A stretch of 64,000 nucleotides of DNA from Pseudomonas azerbaijanoccidentalis (GCF_019145495.1 NZ_JAHSTU010000005.1:352237-416236); one strand, 5' to 3'; counted from the stretch's first letter, positions 1 through 8,550 are shown. Notes: a model not told the origin generated them from the sequence alone. A program made the numbers and translations.

Positions 1-264
1 AACACATCCGGGCCACCGAACTGCGGCACCAGGTTCACGCCGAAGGGTCGGTCGGTGAGTGCGCGGGTTTCCTGGATCCAGCGGCGTAAAGCCAAGGGCG
101 GCAAGCGCAACCCGCCGATGACGCCCATGCCCCCGGCATTCGCCACCGCACCCACCAGTTGCGGCCCGGAAATGGCTGCCATCCCGCCGAGAAAAATCGG
201 GTACTTCACACCGCAGAGCCGGGTAATGGCGTTACCGGCAAAATCAAGACTGTCCTGGTTCATG
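1..264 (-). CDS. Nitronate monooxygenase-family flavoprotein, 3'-truncated by window edge
   Basis: Only the first 88 codons are inside the window; the gene runs off at base 1. The visible protein starts MNQDSLDFAGNAITRLCG and continues with FLGGMA, ISGPQLVGAVANAGG and MGVIGG, then a stretch ending NLVPQFGGPDV. This is the N-terminal half of the FMN-binding TIM barrel of the nitronate monooxygenase (2-nitropropane dioxygenase) family, which oxidises alkyl nitronates with oxygen. The ATG lies 2 bases after the stop of the cytochrome b561 gene, so the two are probably co-transcribed. The substrate cannot be told from the fragment; enoyl-ACP reductase FabK-type relatives share this N-terminus. 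Confidence 0.8.
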
Positions 265-266
265 AC

Positions 267-821
267 TCACAGCTCCACATGTTTGCCCAGCATTCGCTTG
301 AGCGTGTTGTTCTTCAGGAGGAAGTGATTTTTCACCGCGCCGAAGATGTGCAGCGCGAGCCCGGCAAGGAACGCCGAGGCACCGATGTTGAACAGCACAT
401 CGACCACGTGCTTCAAGGTTGGATTGGTCGGCAGGATGCTCGGAATCCAGAATCCACCGGGCAGCATCACCACCTCACCGGCGGCTGCGCGTGAAGCCCA
501 CACCGCTATTGGCAACAGCACCAATGCAAGGGCGAGCGACACCGCCACCGAGCGGCTGATGATCACTTCGATAGGATTGGGCGTACCGACGGGCAGCGGA
601 TGATAGGACGTGATCCGCGCCCAGAACCGATAGCTCGAAACGAGGAACAGCATCAGCCCCAGCAGGTTTTGTACCCGGCCAAGTTCCAGTTGTTGCGCCT
701 CGCTGGAGGCTTGGCCGATCAACAGTTGCAGGCCGAAAATCGCCAGCAGTGAAAACGCCACGATCCAGTGCAGTGCGACGGTGATGGGTGAAAATCCAAG
801 GCCATTGTCTCTAAGTTGCAT
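267..821 (-). CDS. Cytochrome b561 family protein
   Basis: 184-residue integral membrane protein with four predicted transmembrane helices and the usual early heme-ligand histidine (ITVALHWIVAFSLL, about residue 18). A late TM segment carries another candidate ligand (ALHIFGAVKNHFLL, near residue 160). Members of this di-heme family pass electrons across the inner membrane, from quinol to periplasmic acceptors or superoxide. The length is typical of the family. It begins 30 bases downstream of the actP stop on the same strand and ends 2 bases before the nitronate monooxygenase start, so it may be read through from the actP operon. The electron partner is unknown. Confidence 0.82.
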   Translation of the reverse strand: MQLRDNGLGFSPITVALHWIVAFSLLAIFGLQLLIGQASSEAQQLELGRVQNLLGLMLFLVSSYRFWARITSYHPLPVGTPNPIEVIISRSVAVSLALALVLLPIAVWASRAAAGEVVMLPGGFWIPSILPTNPTLKHVVDVLFNIGASAFLAGLALHIFGAVKNHFLLKNNTLKRMLGKHVEL

Positions 822-851
822 GGCTGACTCCTTTTGCAGAGTGCGAAGGGC

Positions 852-2525
852 TTAGTGATTGACCGCCTGCGCGGCCCCGACTCCCGTCTGGGCACGGATC
901 AACTGATCATCGAAACGTTCGCGTTCAAGCCTTGCTCCGTGACTGCGATCAGTGACCGAGCCCAGCCAGGTGAAAAAGAACGCCACGTTCATCGAGATGA
1001 TCGCCGGGTAGTCATACGGGAAGATCGCATCGGTATTGCCCAGCACCTTGACCCACACCGCGGGCGAGAGAACGACCAGCCCCACCGCACTCACCAACCC
1101 GGCAATCCCGCCGATCAGCGCACCGCGGGTCGTCAGCCCTTTCCAGTACATCGAGAGCACCAGAATCGGGAAGTTGACCGACGCCGCCACACCAAAGGTC
1201 AGCGCCACGAGAAAGGCGATGTTCTGATCCTTGAACAAAATCCCCAGCACCACAGCGACGATCCCGATGCCCACCGAAGCGATACGCGACACCCGACGCT
1301 CATCGCGGGCATCGGCTTTGCCCTTGCGGACCACCATCACATACAGGTCATGGGAAATCGCCGACGTGCCGGCCATGGTCAGGCCGGACACCACCGCCAG
1401 AATGGTCGCGAACGCCACGGCGGAAATGAAGCCCAGCAGCAGGTCGCCGCCCACGGCTTTGGCCAGGTGCATCACCGGCATGTTGCCGCCGCCGATCAAT
1501 TTACCCGCCAGATTCCCGCCCTCGTAGAAAGCCGGGTCCTGCCCGACGATGACAATCGCGGCCAACCCCAACACCGCCACGATCAGGTAGAAAAACCCGA
1601 TGAAACCGGTGGCGACGAACACCGATTTACGCGCCTGTTTGGCGTCGGGCACGGTGAAGAAGCGCATGAGAATGTGCGGCAACCCCGCCGTGCCAAACAC
1701 CAGCCCGAGTGCCAGCGAGATCAGCGAAAGCGGATCGGCCACCAGTTTGCTCGGCAGCAGAATCCGCTCGCCATCGCGGTGCGCGGCCACGGCTTTTTCG
1801 AACAACAGATCGAACGAAAAGCCGAACTTGCTCAACGCCAGAAACGCCAGCAACGTCCCGCCCAACAGCAACAACCCGGCCTTGATGATCTGCACCCACG
1901 TCGTCGCGACCATGCCGCCAAAGGTCACGTACACCGCCATCAACAGGCCCACGGCAATCACTGCATAGTTGTAAGGCAAGCCAAACAGCAGCTGAATCAA
2001 CTGCCCTGCCCCCACCATCTGCACCACCAGATAGAAGCACACCACCGTCAATGAACCGAACGCGGTCATCGTGCGGATGCGGTTTTGATCGAGGCGAAAT
2101 GATGCGATGTCGGAGATGGTGATGCGCCCCAGGTTGCGGATGCGCTCGGCGAACAAAAACAACAGCAACGGCCAGGCGACAAAGAAGCTGATCGAGTACA
2201 GCACGCCATCGAAGCCGTTGAAGAAGATCATGCTGGTGACCCCCAGCAACGCCGCCGCCGACATGTAGTCCCCGGCCAGTGCCAGACCGTTCTGGAAGCC
2301 GCTGATGCCGCCGCCCGCCGTGTAAAAATCGTCCATGGATTTGGTCTTGGACGCAGCCCAGTACGTGATGCCCAGGGTCGTTACGACGAAGACCAGGAAC
2401 ATGCTGATGGCGGTGATGTTGATCGGTTGTTTTTCGACGCTCTGTATGACGTCGCCGGCCATGGCGCGAGCCGCGAATGTGCTCAACAGAACAGGCAGGA
2501 TGAAGTTCCGCAGGCGCTGTTTCAT
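852..2525 (-). CDS. actP: Cation/acetate symporter ActP
   Basis: 557-residue sodium:solute symporter (SSS family). The N-terminus is signal-like (LPVLLSTFAARAMAGD) and is followed by about 13 transmembrane helices. Diagnostic stretches are SKTKSMDDFYTAGGGISGF, NGLALAGDYMSAAALLG and GTAGLPHILMRFFTVPDA, all as in ActP. It imports acetate and other short monocarboxylates such as glycolate. The start overlaps the end of the yjcH gene by 4 bases, the usual yjcH-actP arrangement, which implies translational coupling. Length and gene order match the family, so the call is firm. Confidence 0.95.
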   Translation of the reverse strand: MKQRLRNFILPVLLSTFAARAMAGDVIQSVEKQPINITAISMFLVFVVTTLGITYWAASKTKSMDDFYTAGGGISGFQNGLALAGDYMSAAALLGVTSMIFFNGFDGVLYSISFFVAWPLLLFLFAERIRNLGRITISDIASFRLDQNRIRTMTAFGSLTVVCFYLVVQMVGAGQLIQLLFGLPYNYAVIAVGLLMAVYVTFGGMVATTWVQIIKAGLLLLGGTLLAFLALSKFGFSFDLLFEKAVAAHRDGERILLPSKLVADPLSLISLALGLVFGTAGLPHILMRFFTVPDAKQARKSVFVATGFIGFFYLIVAVLGLAAIVIVGQDPAFYEGGNLAGKLIGGGNMPVMHLAKAVGGDLLLGFISAVAFATILAVVSGLTMAGTSAISHDLYVMVVRKGKADARDERRVSRIASVGIGIVAVVLGILFKDQNIAFLVALTFGVAASVNFPILVLSMYWKGLTTRGALIGGIAGLVSAVGLVVLSPAVWVKVLGNTDAIFPYDYPAIISMNVAFFFTWLGSVTDRSHGARLERERFDDQLIRAQTGVGAAQAVNH

Positions 2526-2836
2526 ACGATCGCCCCCGCACGGATTTCTGCGGTCAGGTCATCGAATTCACCATTGGCGCGATGAATGTAGAGCCCGGTG
2601 AACAACCAGGCCCCGACAATGAACACCGCACCCAAAGGCCAACCGATGCTGATGATGCTGGTAGCGGATAGCTTCGTTGCCAATAGCTGAGGGGCGAAAG
2701 CGGCGACCAGGATGAAGGTGAAATACGGAACAAGGGTGGCGGCGGTCAGGCAGGTGACGAACCTTCGCTGCCGTGAGACCAAATCCTTGTACCGGGGGTG
2801 GTTACGGATTCTGGCTGACTCGGTTGCATGATTCAC
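2522..2836 (-). CDS. yjcH: DUF485 membrane protein YjcH (ActP partner)
   Basis: 104-residue inner-membrane protein of the DUF485 family with two transmembrane helices, about residues 30-50 (AATLVPYFTFILVAAF) and 65-85 (WPLGAVFIVGAWLFTGLYI), and a charged C-terminus. It is encoded directly before actP in most proteobacteria and is presumed to help acetate uptake; its biochemical role is not established. The start is a GTG (bases 2836-2834) with GGAG five bases upstream. The leader carries an AACAACAATAA motif (2863-2873), typical of Hfq/Crc-controlled Pseudomonas transport genes. Confidence 0.92.
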   Translation of the reverse strand: MNHATESARIRNHPRYKDLVSRQRRFVTCLTAATLVPYFTFILVAAFAPQLLATKLSATSIISIGWPLGAVFIVGAWLFTGLYIHRANGEFDDLTAEIRAGAIV

Positions 2837-2862
2837 GTTGACTCCGTGTAGCAGTGGTTGCG

Positions 2863-2873
2863 TTATTGTTGTT
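2863..2873 (-). promoter_or_regulatory. Candidate Hfq/Crc CA motif in yjcH-actP leader
   Basis: The minus strand reads AACAACAATAA 27 bases upstream of the yjcH start codon. It fits the AAnAAnAA-type motif bound by Hfq with Crc during carbon catabolite repression in Pseudomonas. Acetate uptake is a plausible target. The motif is seen; its function is inferred. Confidence 0.5.
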
Positions 2874-2945
2874 CCACAGCCTCAGATTCAGACTCGATCC
2901 GCCACTGGCTGCGGTATCTGTGCCCCCTCAACCTATGCCCCGCAC

Positions 2946-2966
2946 ATGATCATGTAAAATGATCAT
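2946..2966. repeat. Twin ATGATCAT palindromes in actP/LysR intergenic region
   Basis: Two perfect 8-bp palindromes ATGATCAT (2946-2953 and 2959-2966), 13 bases apart, lie in the 260-bp gap between divergent yjcH and the LysR gene. A further GATTCGATTGATCG follows at 2971-2984. This looks like a regulator-binding region; the protein is unknown, but the adjacent LysR product is the natural candidate. Confidence 0.35.
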
Positions 2967-3096
2967 TTATGATTCGATTGATCGTTTTTGGTGAATCCAA
3001 CAACAACCTGATTTGCCTTTCAAGCGCTGCCAGCACTAATCTCTTCAAGGCTTTATCTTGTGACTTGGCTATTACTTTTTGAGATAGGTGACTTTG

Positions 3097-3978
3097 ATGG
3101 ATGTAGCGGATCTCAGGGTTGTAGACGCGGTGGCGCGCCACGGCAGCATGAACAAGGCTGCCAGCGAGCTGAACACTGTGCAGTCCAACGTTTCGGCGCG
3201 GATTCGCTCGCTGGAAGATGAGCTCGGGGTCGCGTTGTTTCAGCGCAGCGCCAAAGGTGTGCAGGTGACACCCGCTGGTCGGCGCATCCTGCCTTTCGCT
3301 GCGCGGTTATCGAAACTGCTGCTCGACGCCTCCAGTGCTGCCCGCGATGACGGCCACCCAAAAGGTGTGATGGAAATCGGCACGCTGGAAACCACCCTTG
3401 CCCTGCGTCTGCCCCAGTTGATCGCCCGGTTCGCCAAGGCTTACCCCGAGGTGCGCCCGGTGGTCCGCACTGGCACTACGTGCAGCCTGATCCAAGGCGT
3501 TATCGACTGTAAGCTGGAAGGTGCGTTTGTGGTCGGGCCGGTCAATCATCCGGAGCTGCACACGGAAATCGCCTTTCGCGAAGAATTGGTGTTGATCACC
3601 GCACCCTCAGTGCTGCACATGGACGACATCGCCCGTATCGACAACCTCAAAACCGTGGTGTTTCGCCTCGGCTGCTCCTATCGCCAACGCCTGGATACAT
3701 TGCTGACAGACCTCGGTGTATTGGCTCCCGAACCGCTGGAGTTCGGCTCGATCGAAGCCATCATCGCCTGCGTTTCCGCCGGGGTTGGCATCACGCTGTT
3801 GCCCAAAGGCGTGATCGCCAACGCAGCGCGCGAGGGGCTGGTGGCCGTGCATGAATTGCCACCGGAGCTGGCCCACGTGGAGACCGTGTTCGTGCGCCGC
3901 AACGACGGTTATTATTCCAGTGCACTGGCGACGTTTTTGCAAAGCGTGCGCGAGGAAGGTGTCATCGCCCCGCTGTAA
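3097..3978 (+). CDS. LysR-family transcriptional regulator
   Basis: 293-residue LysR-type regulator. The winged helix-turn-helix is at residues 1-60 (HGSMNKAASELN, VQSNVSARIRSLEDELG, LFQRSAKGVQVTPAG), followed by a LysR substrate-binding domain to the C-terminus. I chose ATG 3097 because GGTG lies 6 bases upstream; an in-frame GTG at 3088 is the alternative and adds three residues. It is divergent from yjcH-actP and convergent with the first MFS gene, overlapping the end of that gene by 17 bases. Targets may be either neighbour; the effector is unknown. Confidence 0.9.
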   Translation: MDVADLRVVDAVARHGSMNKAASELNTVQSNVSARIRSLEDELGVALFQRSAKGVQVTPAGRRILPFAARLSKLLLDASSAARDDGHPKGVMEIGTLETTLALRLPQLIARFAKAYPEVRPVVRTGTTCSLIQGVIDCKLEGAFVVGPVNHPELHTEIAFREELVLITAPSVLHMDDIARIDNLKTVVFRLGCSYRQRLDTLLTDLGVLAPEPLEFGSIEAIIACVSAGVGITLLPKGVIANAAREGLVAVHELPPELAHVETVFVRRNDGYYSSALATFLQSVREEGVIAPL

Positions 3979-5197
3979 CGGCCGGCACCGCATAGAACCG
4001 GGCTCTGACCCAGCCATTGACGGCGGCACACAGCACCAGTAGCACTGCGGTGACCAGAAACACATGATGCAAGCCGAAATGCGCACCGATCTGGCCTCCG
4101 ATCAATGGCCCGATCACCTGCCCCGAGAATTGCGCCGATTGCAGATAACCGAGAATTTTGCCGGTGTTATGCTCCGCCACCGAATGACGGATCAGCTTGG
4201 CGATGGCCGGCAACAGCCCAGCAATGGTCATGCCCATCAGCCCGCGCAATACCGCCAGTTGCCACCATTGCGTGACGTACGCCTGCGGCACCATGACCAG
4301 GCCAGTCAACAGCAAACACCCAATAATCACGTTCCAGCTACCGACCCGGTCGGCCAATGCACCCAGTTTGGCGGCGGTCAGAATGCTGCCCAGCGCCGAA
4401 CAGGCCATCACCACGCCGGCGATCCGCGCCTGGTCATCGAGCGCCACACCCAGGTCGCCAATGTAGACGGTGATGATCGGCTCAATGGACATATTGGCGA
4501 GCAGTACCATCATCGCCGTCACCAGCAGTGCGCCGATGATGGGCCAGCGAGAACGGTCAGCCGGCGACAGGGTGTGGTCGACCCGTCGAACGCCATCCGA
4601 TTGCCGATGGAAGTCTTCACGAATGAGTACCATCGTCGTAATCGCCGCCAGCGCAATCATGGCGCCACCGACAAAAAAAGTGCCGCGGATACCGGCCCAC
4701 TGCGGCAAGAATCCACCCACCAATGGCCCGATCAAGTTGCCGGACAAGGCGCCCGTCGAGAGCACACCCAAGGCCCAACCGGCCTTTTCCTTGGGCACCT
4801 GGGAGCCGATCATGACAATAGAGGCCGATGCATAGCCGCCGATAAGCCCGGCGATCAAGCGCAGCGCTACCAGGTCGGTGACGTCCCGCGCCAGCCCGAT
4901 CAGCGACATCACGATGGCCATGCCGATGGCCGCCCGAACCAGCATCGGTTTGCGCCCGAAGCGGTCGGCCAACCGCCCCCAGAGCGGCGCGGTAATCGCC
5001 GTACCAAAAAACGTCGCGCCGAACGCCACGGCCGACCATTGCACCACATCGGCCTGGTTCGTCACGCCCAGTTGTTGCACGTACAGCGGCAGGAACGGCA
5101 GCAGCATGCTCAGGCTCACCAGCGTGGTGAACGAGCCAAACACGCACACAGCCAGGTTTCGACGCCAGTAAAAACGATTGCGCTCGGCATAATTCAC
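3962..5197 (-). CDS. MFS transporter, multidrug exporter type
   Basis: 411-residue major facilitator with 12 predicted transmembrane helices. The loop 2-3 signature is GRLADRFGRKP (about residues 74-84), and the drug:H+ antiporter-like helix 5 is LSTGALSGNLIGPLVGG. It probably exports a small toxic molecule or metabolite across the inner membrane. The start overlaps the end of the upstream MFS gene by 4 bases, so two exporters share one transcript. The 3' end runs 17 bases into the convergent LysR gene. The substrate is not predictable. Confidence 0.87.
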   Translation of the reverse strand: MNYAERNRFYWRRNLAVCVFGSFTTLVSLSMLLPFLPLYVQQLGVTNQADVVQWSAVAFGATFFGTAITAPLWGRLADRFGRKPMLVRAAIGMAIVMSLIGLARDVTDLVALRLIAGLIGGYASASIVMIGSQVPKEKAGWALGVLSTGALSGNLIGPLVGGFLPQWAGIRGTFFVGGAMIALAAITTMVLIREDFHRQSDGVRRVDHTLSPADRSRWPIIGALLVTAMMVLLANMSIEPIITVYIGDLGVALDDQARIAGVVMACSALGSILTAAKLGALADRVGSWNVIIGCLLLTGLVMVPQAYVTQWWQLAVLRGLMGMTIAGLLPAIAKLIRHSVAEHNTGKILGYLQSAQFSGQVIGPLIGGQIGAHFGLHHVFLVTAVLLVLCAAVNGWVRARFYAVPAVTAGR

Positions 5198-6417
5198 TTC
5201 AGTCCATGCCCCGCAGCCGAACGCCGAACCACCGCCACCACATCGATCACAAACGCAAGCAACATGGCCGATGCACCGATGAGAAACAGCAGGCTGTAAT
5301 TGCCGCCGCTGGAGGAAAACAGGAACGACAAACCATAGGCGGCGACTGCCTGGAACAGCGCAAATCCGACCGTTGCGGTTTGCCAGGCTGAGGTCTGTTG
5401 CGCAGGATGATGGGCGAGGATTTCATGCACCCGGCCCAGCACCAGCGGCACGGTGCCGGTGACGAACGCGCCGACGATCACACTGGACGCCATCAGCCAG
5501 ACACTGCCTGGGCCGAATGCCGGCACGGCAACACAAATGGCTTCGATGATGAACGACACCCGCAAGGCGCGGCCGAAGCCGACTCGATCAGCCAGCAGCC
5601 CTGCGAGCAGCGGCCCGACGGTGGCGCCAAGGCCGAACAGCACCCAATATTGCGCCCCGATTTGCAGGCCCTGGCCCAAACCCCGTGCAACAAAATCCAC
5701 CAGAAAAATCATGTGCGGCACCCAACCGGCAGCGTTGAGTGCGTACTCGACATACAGCGCCTTGAGGGTGCCGTTGGGTGGCGAGTGACGCGGATGTGGG
5801 GTGGCGGCCGTTGGCGCGTCGGCTGTCGGCCATCCCCACCAGGCCAACGCGGTCAGCAACAGGGAAATCAGGCCGAGACCGAGCCAGGTTTGTTCAAGCC
5901 CCTGCTGCAACAGCAGCGGTACCAGCGTTCCGGATGCGGCGATCCCGACACCCACGCCCATGAAAATCAATCCACCCACCAGCCCCCGGCGCGATGGCGA
6001 AACGTGCGCCAGAACCGTGGGCGCGGCCAGGACCATCAACGCCCCGCCGGCAATGCCCGACAAAAAACGCCAAGCGAAAAACCAGGCAAACGACACCGGC
6101 CAGGCACAGGCAAAGAACGCGATGCTCGCCAGCAGCATCATCGCGCGCAAAGTAACCCGGGTTGAAGTTTTCGCCGCCAGCGAACGGCCGAACATGGCGC
6201 CAGCCAAATACCCGGCAAGGTTTGCCGCACCGAGGTAAGCGGCCCTGGATGCATCGAACCAGTGCGCCCCGACAATCGCCGGCAGCAACGGCGTATAGGC
6301 AAAACGCGCCAGACCGATCCCTACAAGGCTTGCGGAAAAACCGGCTACGGTGCCCCGCCACGCGCTGGCAGGTTGTGGCGCGATGCCGGCAATCGTTGGC
6401 TTAACACTGTTCATCAT
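5194..6417 (-). CDS. YbfB/YjiJ-family MFS transporter
   Basis: 407-residue MFS protein of the YbfB/YjiJ type. Family marks are SLVGIGLARFAYTPLLPAIV near residues 30-50, YLGAANLAGYLAGAMFGR and RFLSGIAGGALMVLAAPTVL. Twelve transmembrane helices are predicted. The function of the family is unknown beyond transport. Two adjacent ATG codons are possible starts (6417 and 6414), behind a GGAAGGG ribosome site. It is first in a two-gene unit with the downstream MFS gene (4-base overlap). Confidence 0.85.
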   Translation of the reverse strand: MMNSVKPTIAGIAPQPASAWRGTVAGFSASLVGIGLARFAYTPLLPAIVGAHWFDASRAAYLGAANLAGYLAGAMFGRSLAAKTSTRVTLRAMMLLASIAFFACAWPVSFAWFFAWRFLSGIAGGALMVLAAPTVLAHVSPSRRGLVGGLIFMGVGVGIAASGTLVPLLLQQGLEQTWLGLGLISLLLTALAWWGWPTADAPTAATPHPRHSPPNGTLKALYVEYALNAAGWVPHMIFLVDFVARGLGQGLQIGAQYWVLFGLGATVGPLLAGLLADRVGFGRALRVSFIIEAICVAVPAFGPGSVWLMASSVIVGAFVTGTVPLVLGRVHEILAHHPAQQTSAWQTATVGFALFQAVAAYGLSFLFSSSGGNYSLLFLIGASAMLLAFVIDVVAVVRRSAAGHGLK

Positions 6418-6523
6418 CTGCCCTTCCGTTCTTCAGTCGGGCCGACTGTACGCGCGAGCAAGGTATCTCAATAAACGAATTAATCTGACAGCCCATATCT
6501 GAATTAAAGATATGCGACCCCCT

Positions 6524-6611
6524 TTAGGAGCGAGCCTGCTCGCGATTACGTCAACCCATTCAACGCTGAGGTGTTCTGACACGCCGCCATCGCGAGCAGG
6601 CTCACGCCTAC
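6524..6611. repeat. REP pair (inverted) of Pseudomonas type
   Basis: Left copy TTAGGAGCGAGCCTGCTCGC and an inverted copy at 6590-6611 (GCGAGCAGGCTCACGCCTAC on the plus strand, bases 6592-6611) flank a roughly 45-bp spacer. This is the standard Pseudomonas REP doublet. It fills much of the 323-bp gap between the MFS gene and the desulfhydrase gene; nothing else in the gap looks coding. Confidence 0.85.
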
Positions 6612-6635
6612 AAAATTTCTAGAGGGCCTGTTAGT

Positions 6636-6646
6636 TACACGGTGTA
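6636..6646. promoter_or_regulatory. Short palindrome upstream of the D-cysteine desulfhydrase gene
   Basis: TACACGGTGTA is a perfect odd palindrome 95 bases before the gene start, with a related half (CACCGTATA) about 20 bases on. It may be an operator; no local regulator gene points to it. Confidence 0.25.
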
Positions 6647-6740
6647 TCAACAGTAATTCCCCAATCACCGTATATCTTCACCAGGTGCCTTTTTAGAGTG
6701 TTCGATGCCCTGCGTTCTTTCACTCCACGAGCGAACCTAT

Positions 6741-7769
6741 ATGCCCGACCACTTGAATCAACTTGATGCCGCACTGGCGGCGTATCCACGGGCAGACCTG
6801 CTCGAAGGCCCGACACCGATCCAGAAACTCGCCCGCCTGAGCCGCTTGCCCGAACTCAATGGCTGCAACCTCTACGTCAAACGTGATGACCTTACCGGCC
6901 TCGGGGGTGGCGGCAACAAGCTGCGCAAACTGGAATTCCTGCTGGGTGAAGCCCTGGCGGAAAATGCTGACACGCTGGTGACATGGGGTGGTTTTCAATC
7001 CAACCATGCGCGCCTGACCGCCGCCGTCGCGGCGCGCCATGGCCTGGCGTGCGAACTGATCCTGACCCCGTCAGCCGTGCGCACCGACAATGATTTCTGC
7101 CACAACGGCAACGTCCTGCTCGACGGTCTGTTTGGCGCGAAGGTGCATCGGTTATCGCGTGGCGTGACACCGGATTCCTATGCCACTGAGTTGGTGGCGA
7201 AGCTCAAGCAACAGGGTAAAAAGCCTTTTGTCATGCCATTGGGTGGCTCCAGCCCCCGAGGCAGTCTGGGTTACGCCGCCTGCGCAGCCGAAATCCTCCA
7301 CCAGGCTGATGCCCTTGACCTGCAGTTCGATCGGATCATCGTGCCCAACGGCAGTGCCGGCACCCACTCGGGATTGCTGGCCGGTATGACGCTTGCAGGT
7401 TGCGCAACGAAGATTGTCGGCTACTCGGTATTGGCCAGCGAAGAACAAGCCATGGCGACGACTCTGGAAAAAACCCGCCAGACCTTGCACCTGCTCGACT
7501 CCAACGCAACGCTGAACGAAGGCACGATCAACGTCGATGGCAGCGAACGCGGCGACGCCTACGGTGCGCCCACCGAAGCAATGCTTGAAGCGGTGCGCCT
7601 GCTGGCCTCCCATGAAGGTTTGCTCACCGATCCGGTTTACGGCGGCAAGGCATTCGCCGGGCTGCTGGCCGCCGTGCGCCGGGGCGACTACCCGGCCGGC
7701 AGTCATCTGCTGTTCGTCATGACCGGCGGCTTGCCCGGCCTGTTCGCCTACCGCAGTGCCTTCGATTGA
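6741..7769 (+). CDS. dcyD: D-cysteine desulfhydrase / ACC deaminase-family PLP enzyme
   Basis: 342-residue fold-type II PLP enzyme. The PLP lysine lies in LGGGGNKLRKLEFLLGEAL (near residue 60), preceded by NLYVKRDDLTG and followed by the VTWGGFQSNHARLTAA substrate loop and the NGSAGTHSGLLAG phosphate-binding loop. D-cysteine desulfhydrase splits D-cysteine to pyruvate, sulfide and ammonia; ACC deaminase is the closest alternative, and the two differ at active-site residues I cannot score without an alignment. I start at ATG 6741 (MPDHLNQLDAALA); an in-frame ATG at 6705 would add 12 residues of poor fit. A two-way terminator follows. Confidence 0.85.
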   Translation: MPDHLNQLDAALAAYPRADLLEGPTPIQKLARLSRLPELNGCNLYVKRDDLTGLGGGGNKLRKLEFLLGEALAENADTLVTWGGFQSNHARLTAAVAARHGLACELILTPSAVRTDNDFCHNGNVLLDGLFGAKVHRLSRGVTPDSYATELVAKLKQQGKKPFVMPLGGSSPRGSLGYAACAAEILHQADALDLQFDRIIVPNGSAGTHSGLLAGMTLAGCATKIVGYSVLASEEQAMATTLEKTRQTLHLLDSNATLNEGTINVDGSERGDAYGAPTEAMLEAVRLLASHEGLLTDPVYGGKAFAGLLAAVRRGDYPAGSHLLFVMTGGLPGLFAYRSAFD

Positions 7770-7791
7770 TCTGAATTTGAGTGGCCATAAA

Positions 7792-7825
7792 AAAACCTCT
7801 CCGGGCGATAACCCGCAGAGGTTTT
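7792..7825. terminator. Bidirectional intrinsic terminator
   Basis: AAAACCTCT pairs with AGAGGTTTT around an inner CGGG/CCCG pair. The A-run on the left and T-run on the right let it serve both the desulfhydrase gene and the convergent EF-hand gene. Confidence 0.85.
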
Positions 7826-7844
7826 AATGGCTTGCATCGATCGA

Positions 7845-8306
7845 TCAGCTCTTGGCTTTGCTCATCTGAGTGAACAATTCGGTAGGGACTTTCTTGCCGT
7901 TGGAGGTGAACTGGTTGGTGCGGAACTTGTAGACCTCGCCTTCAGAGAGGAAACCGTCGTTGTTGGTGTCCATCGCCTTGAACTCTTCACCACCCTGCGG
8001 GGCAACGGTCAGCAGTTCGTTGAGCGAGACACGGCCGTCGTGGTCGGTGTCAGTACGGGCGAACGAAGCGTCGCCGCATTTGCCTTCACCACATTTACCT
8101 TCGCCGGCCTTGGTCACTTTGGCGCCGGTTTCACCTGCACCACACTTGCCTTCGCCGCATTTGCCTTCACTGGTTTTTTCCGCGGAGGCCAGTTGGTAGC
8201 CCTGAGGCAGCGCGTCGGCGGCGAAAGCGGTCGAAGCGAGGTTCATGCTGCCGGCCAGTGCAACAGCGATCAGGCCAATACGGGATTTGTTCGACATACG
8301 GGACAT
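7845..8306 (-). CDS. Secreted EGKCG-motif (bufferin/HvfA-like) protein with two EF-hands
   Basis: 153-residue exported protein. A signal peptide (residues 1-30, cleavage near STAFAADA) is followed by two EGKCGEGKCG blocks (residues 47-56 and 69-78) holding the only four cysteines, then two canonical EF-hand loops, DTDHDGRVSLNE (86-97) and DTNNDGFLSEGE (113-124). EGKCG repeats behind a signal peptide mark precursor peptides of the bufferin/HvfA group, whose cysteines are modified by MNIO (DUF692) enzymes to bind copper. No MNIO or partner gene is nearby. GGAGA six bases upstream supports ATG 8306. Copper or calcium sequestration in the periplasm is inferred. Confidence 0.8.
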   Translation of the reverse strand: MSRMSNKSRIGLIAVALAGSMNLASTAFAADALPQGYQLASAEKTSEGKCGEGKCGAGETGAKVTKAGEGKCGEGKCGDASFARTDTDHDGRVSLNELLTVAPQGGEEFKAMDTNNDGFLSEGEVYKFRTNQFTSNGKKVPTELFTQMSKAKS

Positions 8307-8425
8307 AGTGATTCTCCGGATACGGTGTGCGGCCAGGCCGCTAAGGTCATTGCCACTAAGGGCGATAAGCCGTGGTGCGAGGGCGTTTGCTTTCTCGCTA
8401 AGGCAGGGCTATTTGACTGCAACCG

Positions 8426-8503
8426 TGTATCCCGGATGTATCCGTTTCGAGGGGCATTTGTAAGCCAGTCTCCGCACAGCGTGTTGGGATACACAGCGAT
8501 ACA
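8426..8503. promoter_or_regulatory. Two tandem GATACA pairs, response-regulator-like sites
   Basis: TGTATC at 8426-8431 and 8437-8442 (11-bp period), and GATACA at 8488-8493 and 8498-8503 (10-bp period), so the second pair is inverted to the first. Direct hexamer repeats one helical turn apart are typical of OmpR-type response regulators. They lie in the 628-bp gap between the EGKCG/EF-hand gene and the ABC operon. No such regulator is encoded nearby. Confidence 0.4.
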
Positions 8504-8550
8504 TTTGCTGCGTTACCGCTTCACATCGAACTGCACCGAGCCACTATAGA

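Noticed and set aside
834..2054. Long open frame on the plus strand opposite actP
   Set aside because: Composition is His/Arg/Gln-rich with no family features. It is the complement of a firm actP gene in a high-GC genome.
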